Part shown: positions 45,615-54,186 of the stretch, one piece after another | Numbering within the stretch: the first letter of the stretch is position 1 | Layout of the letters: the number at the start of each line of letters is the position of its first letter | Assembly (NCBI RefSeq): GCF_030317205.1 | Contig: NZ_JASZYB010000001.1 | Location: forward strand, 1,240,001 to 1,304,000 | Length of the DNA: 64,000 bases | Direction of reading: 5' to 3' | Origin: Variovorax sp. J2L1-78 | GTDB taxonomy: Bacteria; Pseudomonadota; Gammaproteobacteria; Burkholderiales; Burkholderiaceae_C | Made by a program: the position numbers and the translations under genes | Notes under the pieces: model-generated | The model's database searches: none | Seen by the model: only the letters and a program-made list of their open reading frames with translations | What the model was told of the DNA's origin: nothing

Positions 45615-46862
45615 ATGACGCCTTCTTCCTCTTCCTGCACCACCTGCGACGACCTGCTCGACGCGCCGCCCGCCCGGGCCGCAACCACCCCGGCCGACGC
45701 CTCGCGCGCCGCCTGGCTCGCGGTCGGCTCGATCGCCGTCGGCACCTTCGTGATGGTGACCACCGAGTTCCTGCCGGTGGGCCTGCTCACCGACATCGCG
45801 CGCGGGCTGAACGTGTCCGACGGCACGGCCGGCCTGATGATGACCATGCCCGGCGTGCTCGCCGCCATCGCCGCACCGGCGCTCACGGTGGCCGCCGGCC
45901 GGCTCGACCGGCGCACCGTGATGATCGCGCTCAGCACCTTGCTGCTGCTGTCGAACCTGCTGGCCACCTTCGCCCCGAACTTCGGCACGATGCTGGCCGC
46001 GCGGCTGCTGCTCGGCCTGTGCGTGGGCGGCTTCTGGGCCTTCGCACCCGGCGTCGGCACGCAGCTGGTGCCGCCCATGGCGCAGGCCCGTGCGATGTCG
46101 ATCATCCTGGCCGGCATCTCGGTAGGCACCGTGCTCGGCGTGCCGGCCGGGGCGCTGCTGGGCAGCGTCGCCGGCTGGCGCTCGGCCTTCGCCGTGTCGG
46201 CGGCGTTGACGGTGGTGGTGCTGGCGATGCAGCTGTGGCTGCTGCCGGCGCTGCCGGCCGCACGCGCCATCCGGCCGCGCGACCTGCTGTTGCCGCTGAC
46301 CCGGCGCCTGTCGCGCGTCGGCCTGGGCGCCATCGTGCTGCTGGTGGCCGGCCACTTCGCGGCCTACACCTACCTCAAGCCCTTGCTGCAGGCGGTGTTC
46401 GGCCTGTCGCCCGTGCTCGTGACCGCCCTGCTGCTGACCTACGGCGCTGCCGGCTTCATCGGGAACTTCATCGGCGGGCACCTGGTGGCGCGCAGCCCGC
46501 GGCTCGGCCTGCTGGCCACGGCCGTGCTGCTGGCCGCCTCCCTGGCGATGTCCACGATGGTGGGTGACGGGCTGCTGGCCGGCGCTGCGGTGGTGCTGGC
46601 CTGGGGCGTCGCCTTCGGGATGGTGCCGGTGGCCGCCACCGGCTGGATGCTGAACGCACTGCCCGAAGCGCCGGAAGCGGGCCAGGCGATGCTGGTGACC
46701 GCCTTCCAGGTGGCGATCGCCTCGGGCGCGCTGCTCGGCGGGCTCGTGGTGGATGGCAGCGGCATCGCGAGCGCCATGCTGCTCGGCAGCGCCCTGGTGG
46801 TGGGCGCCGCACTGGTGACGGGCACGCTGGGCCGCGCGCCGCGCGTGCTGACCGCCCCTTAG
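45615..46862 (+). CDS. DHA1-family MFS transporter
   Basis: A 415-residue inner-membrane transporter with 12 hydrophobic segments after a polar N-terminus. The motif TEFLPVGLLTDIARGLNVSDG near TM1, AGRLDRRTVMIALSTLLLLSN after TM2 and GISVGTVLGVPAGALLGSVAG in TM5 match the AraJ/PbuE-like DHA1 group, which exports sugars, arabinosides or purines. ATG 45615 is used because it starts 45 residues before TM1; the frame opens further up. Faces the FKBP gene. Confidence 0.88.
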   Translation: MTPSSSSCTTCDDLLDAPPARAATTPADASRAAWLAVGSIAVGTFVMVTTEFLPVGLLTDIARGLNVSDGTAGLMMTMPGVLAAIAAPALTVAAGRLDRRTVMIALSTLLLLSNLLATFAPNFGTMLAARLLLGLCVGGFWAFAPGVGTQLVPPMAQARAMSIILAGISVGTVLGVPAGALLGSVAGWRSAFAVSAALTVVVLAMQLWLLPALPAARAIRPRDLLLPLTRRLSRVGLGAIVLLVAGHFAAYTYLKPLLQAVFGLSPVLVTALLLTYGAAGFIGNFIGGHLVARSPRLGLLATAVLLAASLAMSTMVGDGLLAGAAVVLAWGVAFGMVPVAATGWMLNALPEAPEAGQAMLVTAFQVAIASGALLGGLVVDGSGIASAMLLGSALVVGAALVTGTLGRAPRVLTAP

Positions 46863-46878
46863 CGCGCCTTCAAGCGCC

Positions 46879-47307
46879 TCAGCGCCCCTTGACGGCGAGC
46901 AGCTCGACCTCGAAGTTCAGCGTGGCGTTCGGCGGGATCACGCCGCCGGCGCCGCGCGCGCCGTACGCGATGTTCGGCGGGCAGACCAGCTTGGCCTTGC
47001 CGCCCGGCTTCATCTTCTGCACGCCCTCGGTCCAGCACGGGATCACGCCCGAGAGCGGGAACTCGATCGGCTCGCCGCGCTTGTAGGAGCTGTCGAACTC
47101 CTTGCCGCTGTCGGGGAAGGTGCCGCGGTAGTGGACCTTGACGGTGTCGCTGGCCGCAGGCGAGGTGCCGCTGCCTTCCTTGAGCGACTGGTAGATCAGG
47201 CCGCTGGGCGTGGTGACCGGGGCGCTCTGGGCCGAGGCGACAGACAGGGCCGAAACGGCGGAGATGGCGCACAGCGACACGAGGGTCGCCTTGAAGATGG
47301 ATCGCAC
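46879..47307 (-). CDS. periplasmic FKBP-type peptidyl-prolyl isomerase
   Basis: A 142-residue protein with GTG start (VRSIFKATLVSLCAISAVSA signal peptide), preceded by AAGGA. The FKBP domain is complete: VKVHYRGTFPDSGKEFDSSY, PIEFPLSGVIPCWTEGVQKM, KLVCPPNIAYGARG, GVIPPNATLNFEVELL. The ligand-pocket residues (Tyr, Asp, Phe, Trp, Tyr, Phe) are in place. It catalyses proline isomerisation in the periplasm and is similar in layout to FkpA/FklB short forms. Confidence 0.94.
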   Translation of the reverse strand: MRSIFKATLVSLCAISAVSALSVASAQSAPVTTPSGLIYQSLKEGSGTSPAASDTVKVHYRGTFPDSGKEFDSSYKRGEPIEFPLSGVIPCWTEGVQKMKPGGKAKLVCPPNIAYGARGAGGVIPPNATLNFEVELLAVKGR

Positions 47308-47372
47308 GAGAGCTTCCTTGCAGAGTTGGAAGCAGCCATTATTGCCATGCGCCGAGTCGGGCCGGCGGGGGT

Positions 47373-48071
47373 TCAGGTCTCGGGTTCCACCAGGTACCCG
47401 ATGCCGCGCAGCGTGCGAATGCCGGCACCGCTGCCGATGAGCTTCTTGCGCAGGCGCGAAATGAACGCTTCCAGCGCGTTGTCGCCCAGCGCCTCGTCGA
47501 AGCTCGACAACTTGTCGGAGAGGGTCCGCTTGCTCACCACCCGGCCGGGCGGCGTCATCAACTCGACCAGCACCTCGAACTCGCGCGCCGGCAGCTCGAG
47601 CGTGTCGCGACCGATGCTGAACCGGCGCAGCTTGCGATCGAGGTGGAGCTCGGCGACCGACACGTAGTCCTCGGTGTCCTTGGCGCGGCGTACCAGCGCC
47701 CGCAGGCGCGCCTCGACCTCCGCGAGATCGAAAGGCTTGCCCAGGTAGTCGTCGGCGCCTGCGTCGAGGCCCGCGATGCGCTCCTCGGTCCGGTTGCGTG
47801 CGGTCAGCACCAGCACCGGTGTGCGATCGCCCCGCGCCCGCGCCTTGCGCAAGGCCACGAGGCCGCTGCTGTCGTTGGCCATGGCGTGCACCGACCCCGA
47901 GGTCTGCGGCAGGTTCAGGTCCAGCAGCACGGCATCGAAGACCTGGACCTGCCACAGGCCATCGGCGTCGGCCAGGCTGGATGCCAGGTCGATGCGGTGG
48001 CCCGCGTCGGTGAGGCTGCGCACCATCACGTCGCTGAGAACCTCATCGTCTTCGACCACCAGAATTCGCAT
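47373..48071 (-). CDS. OmpR-family response regulator with receiver insertion
   Basis: A 232-residue two-component regulator. The receiver has acidic EDDE at 7-10, the phospho-Asp in DAVLLDLNLP, Thr in VLVLTAR and Lys in DDYLGKPFD. Between the phospho-Asp loop and the next helix lies an extra segment of about 12 residues (QTSGSVHAMANDSSG), absent from ordinary OmpR proteins. The winged HTH (about 135-230) ends with RTLRGIGYLVEP. No histidine kinase gene is next to it, so it is an orphan here. Confidence 0.92.
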   Translation of the reverse strand: MRILVVEDDEVLSDVMVRSLTDAGHRIDLASSLADADGLWQVQVFDAVLLDLNLPQTSGSVHAMANDSSGLVALRKARARGDRTPVLVLTARNRTEERIAGLDAGADDYLGKPFDLAEVEARLRALVRRAKDTEDYVSVAELHLDRKLRRFSIGRDTLELPAREFEVLVELMTPPGRVVSKRTLSDKLSSFDEALGDNALEAFISRLRKKLIGSGAGIRTLRGIGYLVEPET

Positions 48072-48235
48072 GCGCCAAGGCTATCAGGCAGGCGATTAAC
48101 ACCACAAACGGCATGTCAGCGCTCGGTCAGGGCCCGGGAACGATAAACCGGCGATGACTTTCGAGTTTGTGGCATGAGTGCCGCCCGGCCGCCCGAAGGC
48201 GCTCGCACCGCAGCCCGCAGGGCGAAGGTTGCCTT

Positions 48236-49078
48236 ATGAGCGCACGCGATGCCTGGTCCGAGGCGCTGCACGGGGACCCTTCGGCCACCGCGCGCACGGC
48301 CATCGTGCTGCTGCATGGCCTGTGCAGCACGCCCGAAGAACTGCGTGCCGTGGAGACCCCGCTGCGCAGCCTCGGCTACACCGTCGAAGCGCCGCGCATC
48401 GACGGCTATGCCTTCGACCCCGCTGCCACGGTGCAGACCGCGGCGCCCTGGTCGTGCTGGATCGACGCCGTCGAACGCCGAGTCGACGCACTCCGTGCGA
48501 CGCATGCGCGCGTGATGCTCGTCGGCCTCTCCGCCGGTGCGACGCTGGCGCTGGGCACGGCGATCCGCTGCGGCACACGCGTGGATGCGCTCGTGCTGAT
48601 GTCCACTCCGCTGCGCTTCGACGGCTGGGCCATTTCGCGGCTGCATGCGCTGCTGCCGCTGGCGCTCTACACCCCCCTCGGCCGCTTCTGGCGCTACCGG
48701 GAATGCCCACCCTACGGCGTCAAGAACGAGCGGGTGCGCGCCTGGATCGCACGCGAGCTCGCGGCGCGCCGGATCTCGCGCGCCGGCAGCGCCGTGATCG
48801 ACATCGGCCATCTTCGCGAGCACGACCGCCTGCGGCGCCATGTGCGCGCGCGCCTCGACCAGGTCGTGTGCGCCCGCGCCCTCGTGCTGCACGCCCGCGA
48901 TGACGAGGTGGCCAGCGTCGGAAACGTGGCCCTCCTGGCACGCGGCCTGCGCTGCGGCTCGTTCCGCGCCGTGGTGCTGGGCAACAGCTTTCACATGATC
49001 ACCATCGACAACGACCGTCAAGAGGTCGTCCGTGCGACGACCGCGTTCGCCGCGGCGCTCGCGCACGACACCGCCTGA
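48236..49078 (+). CDS. alpha/beta hydrolase (carboxylesterase-like)
   Basis: A 280-residue alpha/beta hydrolase. The oxyanion segment is IVLLHGLCSTPEELR, the nucleophile elbow GLSAG holds the catalytic Ser, Asp is likely in LHARDDEVAS, and His in GNSFHMITIDND. The layout is like the Est30/monoglyceride-lipase type. It is followed after 39 bp by an acyl carrier protein gene and a ketosynthase gene, so it may act as a thioesterase or esterase on their product. Confidence 0.9.
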   Translation: MSARDAWSEALHGDPSATARTAIVLLHGLCSTPEELRAVETPLRSLGYTVEAPRIDGYAFDPAATVQTAAPWSCWIDAVERRVDALRATHARVMLVGLSAGATLALGTAIRCGTRVDALVLMSTPLRFDGWAISRLHALLPLALYTPLGRFWRYRECPPYGVKNERVRAWIARELAARRISRAGSAVIDIGHLREHDRLRRHVRARLDQVVCARALVLHARDDEVASVGNVALLARGLRCGSFRAVVLGNSFHMITIDNDRQEVVRATTAFAAALAHDTA

Positions 49079-49117
49079 AGGCGCGGCTCGCCTTTGAACC
49101 TGCAGGAGTCTCTTCGC

Positions 49118-49402
49118 ATGCCATCCCCCGTTTTCAACAGCATCGCCGCCATCCTCGAAGGCGATTTCAAGATCCCTTCCGACCAGATCCGTCCCGACAC
49201 GACGCTGGTCGACCTCGGCCTGGACTCGCTGGCGCTGATGGAGTTCGTCTTCGCCGTGGAGGACGCCTTCCAGCTTCGCATCCCGGAAGACCGGCTCGAC
49301 CCGCGCGAGGCCGGCATCACGCTCGAACAGCTGTGCAGCGTGGTGGACGAGATGCTGGACCAGCCCGTCACGATGCTCCCACCGCTGGCCGCACACGCAT
49401 GA
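49118..49402 (+). CDS. acyl carrier protein
   Basis: A 94-residue acyl carrier protein. The 4'-phosphopantetheine site is S37 in VDLGLDSLALMEFV, within the usual four-helix pattern. CAGGAG stands 11 nt before the ATG at 49118; a TTG at 49094 is an unlikely alternative. It is not the fatty-acid housekeeping ACP by context: the stop overlaps the ketosynthase start (ATGA), and a hydrolase gene precedes it. It likely serves a dedicated acyl product. Confidence 0.9.
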   Translation: MPSPVFNSIAAILEGDFKIPSDQIRPDTTLVDLGLDSLALMEFVFAVEDAFQLRIPEDRLDPREAGITLEQLCSVVDEMLDQPVTMLPPLAAHA

Positions 49403-50667
49403 GGGACCCCTACGCCGCAGCCGCGGTCGCGCCACGCCGGCCGGCGCCGCGCACCGGCCAGATCGCCGTCACCGGGCTGGGCCTGATCACGCCCCTGGGC
49501 GGCACGCTGGAGGCCTTCGACGACGCGCTGTTCAACACGCGTTCGGCGGTGCGCTCGCACACCGTGGCACTGCCGCGCATGGAGCCCTTCACGATGGGCG
49601 TGGCGGCGTGCGACTTCGACGACAGCGAGCGCAGCCGGTCACGCCTGCCGCTCGACCGAGGCACGGCGATGGCGATGGCGGCCGCCCGCGCCGCCTTCTC
49701 GGCCTCCGGGCTCGGTGCGCAGGCGTTCGACGGCGATCGTCTCGGCGTCTACTGGGGCAGCGGCATGGCCGGCAGCGCCAGCTTCGACGCCACGGCCCGC
49801 GGGCTGTACGCCGATGCGCAGCGCGTGCGGCCGACCACCGTGCTGACCACCATGCCGAACGCCGCGGCGGCCGAGATCGGCCTGCATTTCGGCGCACGCG
49901 GCGCGGCGCTGTCCTATGCCTGTGCCTGCGCCTCGTCCGCGGTGGCCATCGGCGAAGCGATGCGGGCGATTCGCGGCGGCTGGATCGACGTCGCCATCGT
50001 CGGCGGGCACGAAGCGATGCTCACGCCCGGGACGCTGGCGAGCTGGCACGCGATGCGCGTGACCGCGCCGCCGGGCGACGACCCCGGCACCAGTTGCCGC
50101 CCGTTCGCGGCGAACCGCACCGGCTTCGCGCTCGGCGAAGGCGCGGCGGCCCTGGTGATCGAATCGACCGCGCACGCCCAGGCGCGTGGCGCCGCAGTGC
50201 AATGGTCGCTCGCCGGCTATGCGACCCACTGCGACGGCACCCACATGACCCAGCCCGACCCGTCGGGCCAGGTGCGCACCCTGCGCGCCGCCCTGGCCGA
50301 CGCCGGCCTGCAGCCCGCGGACATCGGCTACATCAATGCGCACGGCACCGGCACCCAGGCCGGCGACGCGGCCGAGGCGAGTTCGGTGGCCGCGGTCTTC
50401 GGGTGCGCGGTACCGATCAGCTCGACCAAACCGCTCCACGGCCACCTGCTGGGCGGCGGCGGTGTGGTGGAACTGATCGTGGCCCTGCGCGCCCTCACCC
50501 ATGGCCGGCTTCCCGCCATGGCGGATCGGGGCGAGGTCGACCCCGACGTCCATCTCGACCTCGTGCGGGGTGCTGCGCGGCCGGCGCCGCATCTCCGACA
50601 TGCGCTCACCAACTCGTTTGCCTTCGGTGGGACCAACGCCGTGCTGATCGCGACGCGGGCGGGCTGA
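49399..50667 (+). CDS. beta-ketoacyl-ACP synthase (FabF-like)
   Basis: A 422-residue condensing enzyme. The fold opens with QIAVTGLGLITPLGGTL. The active-site Cys is C177 in CACASSAVAIGEA, and the two catalytic His are in NAHGTGTQAGD and KPLHGHLLGGGG, so the Cys-His-His triad is complete. The C-terminal NSFAFGGTNAVLI closes the thiolase fold. It is coupled to the ACP gene by a 4-bp overlap. No ketoreductase, dehydratase or acyltransferase is next to it, so this small set must borrow partners from primary metabolism. Confidence 0.93.
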   Translation: MRDPYAAAAVAPRRPAPRTGQIAVTGLGLITPLGGTLEAFDDALFNTRSAVRSHTVALPRMEPFTMGVAACDFDDSERSRSRLPLDRGTAMAMAAARAAFSASGLGAQAFDGDRLGVYWGSGMAGSASFDATARGLYADAQRVRPTTVLTTMPNAAAAEIGLHFGARGAALSYACACASSAVAIGEAMRAIRGGWIDVAIVGGHEAMLTPGTLASWHAMRVTAPPGDDPGTSCRPFAANRTGFALGEGAAALVIESTAHAQARGAAVQWSLAGYATHCDGTHMTQPDPSGQVRTLRAALADAGLQPADIGYINAHGTGTQAGDAAEASSVAAVFGCAVPISSTKPLHGHLLGGGGVVELIVALRALTHGRLPAMADRGEVDPDVHLDLVRGAARPAPHLRHALTNSFAFGGTNAVLIATRAG

Positions 50668-50696
50668 TCGGGCGCCGCGCCAGGCCACGGCCCGCC

Positions 50697-50713
50697 GTGG
50701 CACTGTTTTTGCA
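50697..50713 (+). promoter_or_regulatory. sigma-54 promoter before the permease gene
   Basis: GTGGCACTGTTTTTGCA matches the -24/-12 consensus; GG at 50699-50700 and GC at 50711-50712 are 10 bp apart. The predicted start of transcription is near 50724, about 26 bp before the GTG start codon. Nitrogen-control (NtrC-type) activation would fit an amine permease. No activator gene is adjacent. Confidence 0.7.
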
Positions 50714-50749
50714 CTGGGGTGCTGGGTAGCCAACCCAGGAGAACAGCCC

Positions 50750-52117
50750 GTGACGACAGGTCTCAAGAAAGTGCTCGGCCCCTTCCAGCTCTGGGGGATC
50801 GCCGTCGGGCTGGTCATCTCCGGCGAATACTTCGGCTGGAGCTACGGCTGGAACACCGCCGGCACCCTCGGCTTCCTGGTCGCCACGGTGCTGGTGGCGA
50901 CCATGTACACCACCTTCATCTTCAGCTTCACCGAGCTGTCGACCGCCATCCCGCACGCGGGCGGGCCCTTCGCCTATGCGCGGCGCGCCTTCGGGCCGAC
51001 CGGCGGCTTCGTCGCCGGTTTCGCCACGCTGGTCGAGTTCGTCTTCGCGCCGCCGGCCATCGCGCTGGCCATCGGCGCCTACCTCAACGTGCAGTTTCCG
51101 GCGGTCAACCCCAAGTGGTTCGCACTCGGCGCCTACGTGCTCTTCATCGGCCTCAACTGGATCGGCGTGGGTATCGCGGCGGCCTTCGAACTCTTCGTGA
51201 CGGTGCTGGCCATCTTCGAGCTGCTGGTGTTCATGGGCGTGGTCGCGCCGGGCTGGTCGATGGCGAACTTCGTGGCCCACGGCTGGGCCGGCGGCGACGT
51301 GCTCAACGGCGCGGCCATCTCGGGCATCTTCGCGTCGATCCCCTTCGCGATCTGGTTCTTCCTGGCCATCGAGGGTGCGGCCATGGCGGCCGAGGAGGCG
51401 CGCGACCCGCACCGCACCATTCCCATCGCCTACACCACCGGCATCGTCACGCTGGTGGTGCTGGCCTTCGGCGTGATGGTATTCGCCGGTGGCGTGGGCG
51501 ACTGGCGCACGCTCGCCAACATCAACGACCCGCTGCCGCAGGCGATGAAGGTGGTGGTGGGCGAGAACAGCGGCTGGCTGCACATGCTGGTGTGGATCGG
51601 CCTGTTCGGGCTGGTGGCCTCGTTCCACGGGATCATCATGGGCTACTCGCGCCAGATCTTCGCGCTGGCGCGCGCCGGCTACCTGCCTGCGTACTTCGCC
51701 GCGCTCAGCCCGCGCTTCAACACGCCGCACCGCGCGCTGCTGGCCGGCGGCGTCATCGGCATCGTGGCCATCTTCAGCGACGAGTGGGTGAGCTTCGGCG
51801 GCCAGACGCTGACCGCCAACATCGTGACCATGGCGGTGCTCGGCGCGATCGTGATGTACCTGGTGTCGATGGCCGCGCTGTTCCGCCTGCGCCATACCGA
51901 GCCGGCCCTGGAGCGCACCTACCGCGCGCCCTTCTACCCCGTGTTCCCGGCCATCGCGCTCGGGCTCGGCGTGGTCTGCCTGGGCGCCATGGTCTGGTTC
52001 AACGGCATGCTGACGCTGCTGTTTCTCGTGCTGATGGCCGCGGCCTACGGCTACTTTTTGATGACCGGCGCGCAGCGTGGGGCAGCGGCGCCGGACGCGA
52101 TGCTGGCCAAGCGCTGA
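50750..52117 (+). CDS. eat: ethanolamine permease-like APC transporter
   Basis: A 455-residue APC-superfamily permease with about 12 membrane segments. The opening LGPFQLWGIAVGLVISGEYFGWSYGWNTAG and the EGAAMAAEEARDPHRTIP segment are typical of the ethanolamine permease group, shown here in part. A GTG start (50750) follows CAGGAGAA. It would import ethanolamine or a similar amine as a nitrogen or carbon source. No eutBC genes are in the window. It is the gene behind the sigma-54 promoter and is followed by a Bug-type binding protein. Confidence 0.85.
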   Translation: MTTGLKKVLGPFQLWGIAVGLVISGEYFGWSYGWNTAGTLGFLVATVLVATMYTTFIFSFTELSTAIPHAGGPFAYARRAFGPTGGFVAGFATLVEFVFAPPAIALAIGAYLNVQFPAVNPKWFALGAYVLFIGLNWIGVGIAAAFELFVTVLAIFELLVFMGVVAPGWSMANFVAHGWAGGDVLNGAAISGIFASIPFAIWFFLAIEGAAMAAEEARDPHRTIPIAYTTGIVTLVVLAFGVMVFAGGVGDWRTLANINDPLPQAMKVVVGENSGWLHMLVWIGLFGLVASFHGIIMGYSRQIFALARAGYLPAYFAALSPRFNTPHRALLAGGVIGIVAIFSDEWVSFGGQTLTANIVTMAVLGAIVMYLVSMAALFRLRHTEPALERTYRAPFYPVFPAIALGLGVVCLGAMVWFNGMLTLLFLVLMAAAYGYFLMTGAQRGAAAPDAMLAKR

Positions 52118-52158
52118 AAAGCGTCCCGATCAATCTCTTTGTTGAAAGCGAACGACCC

Positions 52159-53136
52159 ATGCTCTCTCCCCGCCCCCTCGTCCTGGCCCTCGGCACCATC
52201 GCCAGCCTGGCGCTTGCATCACCGTCCTGGGCGCAAGACAGCTACCCCAGCCGCCCCGTCAAGGTCATCGTCGCCCTGCCGGCCGGCGGCAGCGTCGACA
52301 TGGTGGCGCGCATGGTCAGCCAGCAGCTATCGACCGACCTGGGCCAGCCCTTCGTGGTCGACAACCGGGCCGGCGCGTCCGGCCAGATCGGTGTGCCGGT
52401 GGTGGCGAAGGCGCCGCCGGACGGCTACACGATCATGGTGTCGCCAGCCTCCTTCCTCACCACCAACAAGAGCATCTTCAAGACCCTGCCCTACAGCCCC
52501 GAGACCGACTTCGCGCCGGTCACCAAGCTAGTCAACCAGGCGATGGTGCTGGTGGTGCGCGACAAGACGCGCTTCGCCACCGCGGCCGACGTGCTGGCGG
52601 CCGCCAAGGCCAAGCCGGGCACGCTGACCTATGCGTCCTCGGGCGACGGCAGCCCGCAGCACCTGGCGGGCCTGATGTTCGAGAGCCGCACCGGCACCCG
52701 GCTGCTGCACGTCCCCTACAAGGGCGGCGCGCCGGCCATCACCGACCTGATCGGCGGCGTGGTCGACATGGCGTTCGCGCCGCTGCCCGAGGCGCTGCCG
52801 CACATCAAGGCCGGCAAGCTGTTCCCGATCGGCGTGCTGAGCGAGAAGCGCGCCGTGTCGGCACCGGACATTCCGACACTGCGTGAAGGCGGCGTCGACA
52901 ACGTCGTGCTGTCGGCCTGGATCGGGCTGCTGGCGCCGGCCCGGACACCGCAGCCCATCCTCGACCGATTGAACCAATCGGTGAAGTCGATGCTCCGAGG
53001 CGACGCCAGGACCAAGCTGCTCGAAGTGGGCATGGAACCCGCCGTCGACGACGTCAAGCCGCTCGGCCAGGTCATCGGCGAGGAGATCCGGATCCATGCC
53101 GAGCTGGTGAAGGCGGCCGGCCTGGTGCCCCAGTGA
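52159..53136 (+). CDS. Bug/TctC-type tripartite tricarboxylate transporter binding protein
   Basis: A 325-residue periplasmic binding protein with a signal peptide ending ASPSWAQ. The Bug-family signatures are SYPSRPVKVIVALPAGGSVD, FVVDNRAGASGQIG, YASSGDGSPQHLAGLMF and VPYKGGAPAITDLIGG. It would bind a carboxylate for the TctAB permease; no tctAB genes are nearby, as is common for Bug proteins in Burkholderiales. It starts 41 bp after the permease gene and may share its transcript. Confidence 0.92.
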   Translation: MLSPRPLVLALGTIASLALASPSWAQDSYPSRPVKVIVALPAGGSVDMVARMVSQQLSTDLGQPFVVDNRAGASGQIGVPVVAKAPPDGYTIMVSPASFLTTNKSIFKTLPYSPETDFAPVTKLVNQAMVLVVRDKTRFATAADVLAAAKAKPGTLTYASSGDGSPQHLAGLMFESRTGTRLLHVPYKGGAPAITDLIGGVVDMAFAPLPEALPHIKAGKLFPIGVLSEKRAVSAPDIPTLREGGVDNVVLSAWIGLLAPARTPQPILDRLNQSVKSMLRGDARTKLLEVGMEPAVDDVKPLGQVIGEEIRIHAELVKAAGLVPQ

Positions 53137-53217
53137 TGTCGTGTGTTGGACGTTCGCAGAAGGAATCTCTCGCCACTGGCGAGGAGGTCTTCGGCCAGAT
53201 GAGCGGATTCTTTGAAT

Positions 53218-54117
53218 CTACGTCGGTCCTTGCAAGGACGCTCGTGCACAGGCCAGGAACGGCTCGATCAGCGGACTGTCCCAATCGCTCCGCCAGGAGG
53301 CCGCAATCTCCATCCGCGCATCGACATGGCGCAAAGCCCTGAACACCACCCCGGGCGGCCGCCCGATCTGCGCGCAGGCAGGCAATATCGCCACGCCCTT
53401 CCCCGCCAGGACCAGCGCCAATGCCGACACCATCGTCTCGACCCGCTGCGCAATCGGCATGCTCACGTCGTGCCGCCGCAGCAGCGACGCGACGACCGAT
53501 TTGTCGACGTCGCCCTCGGGCATGGGCAGCCCGATGAGCGGCAGGCCCGAGAGGCGCGCCAGCGGAATGCTGGCCAGTCGCGCCAGCGGTGAATCGGCGC
53601 GCACCGCGAGCATCAACGGCTGGCTGCCGATGCGCTCGGCAGCAATGCCCGCCTGCACAATGGGAGGAATGCAGATCGCCACCGACACATCCGAATTGGT
53701 AAGGGCCGAGACGTTGTTGACGGCGTTCAGCTCCACGTACTGGATCTCCACCTCCGGCAGCCTGCGCCGCAACTCGTTTTCCAGCCGCGGCAGCACCAGG
53801 TAAGACAGCACGACCATGGTGCCGATGGTGAGCCGGCCCCGGCTGCCCGAGCCGATGGCGCGTGCCGCGTCGAAGCCCTCGTTGGCCAGCAGCAATGCCT
53901 CTTTCGCGCGCCGGAACAGTGCATTACCCGCATCGGTGATTTCCATGCCGAGCGCCGTCCGGCGAAACAGCGGGGCGCCCACCGCCGCCTCCAGGTTCCT
54001 GATGTGAACCGACAGCGGCGGCTGCGCCATGTTGAGCCGGCGCGCCGCCTTGCCGACGCTGCGCTCCTCGGCAACGGCCACGAAATAGCGAAGGATTCGG
54101 AGGTCTGGCGTAGCCAT
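53218..54117 (-). CDS. LysR family regulator divergent from the amidase gene
   Basis: A 299-residue LysR-type regulator. The HTH occupies residues about 5-62 (LRILRYFVAVAEERSVGKAA, LNMAQPPLSVHIRNLEAAVG); the ligand domain runs from about 92 to 290. It diverges from an amidase-Bug-MFS run across a 69-bp gap, so it is the likely regulator of those genes. The start ATG is set by the HTH position; the open frame above is antisense to the amidase gene. Confidence 0.92.
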   Translation of the reverse strand: MATPDLRILRYFVAVAEERSVGKAARRLNMAQPPLSVHIRNLEAAVGAPLFRRTALGMEITDAGNALFRRAKEALLLANEGFDAARAIGSGSRGRLTIGTMVVLSYLVLPRLENELRRRLPEVEIQYVELNAVNNVSALTNSDVSVAICIPPIVQAGIAAERIGSQPLMLAVRADSPLARLASIPLARLSGLPLIGLPMPEGDVDKSVVASLLRRHDVSMPIAQRVETMVSALALVLAGKGVAILPACAQIGRPPGVVFRALRHVDARMEIAASWRSDWDSPLIEPFLACARASLQGPT

Positions 54118-54186
54118 ACGCTGTGCATATGCCTTTTCAAGAAAACAGTATTGGACGCCATGTGGCGGCGCATCAATCATTTGCGC

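Noticed and set aside
53226..53239. Perfect palindrome GTCCTTGCAAGGAC
   Set aside because: It lies within the last codons of the LysR gene; a chance event in coding DNA is the simplest reading, with no T tract for a terminator.
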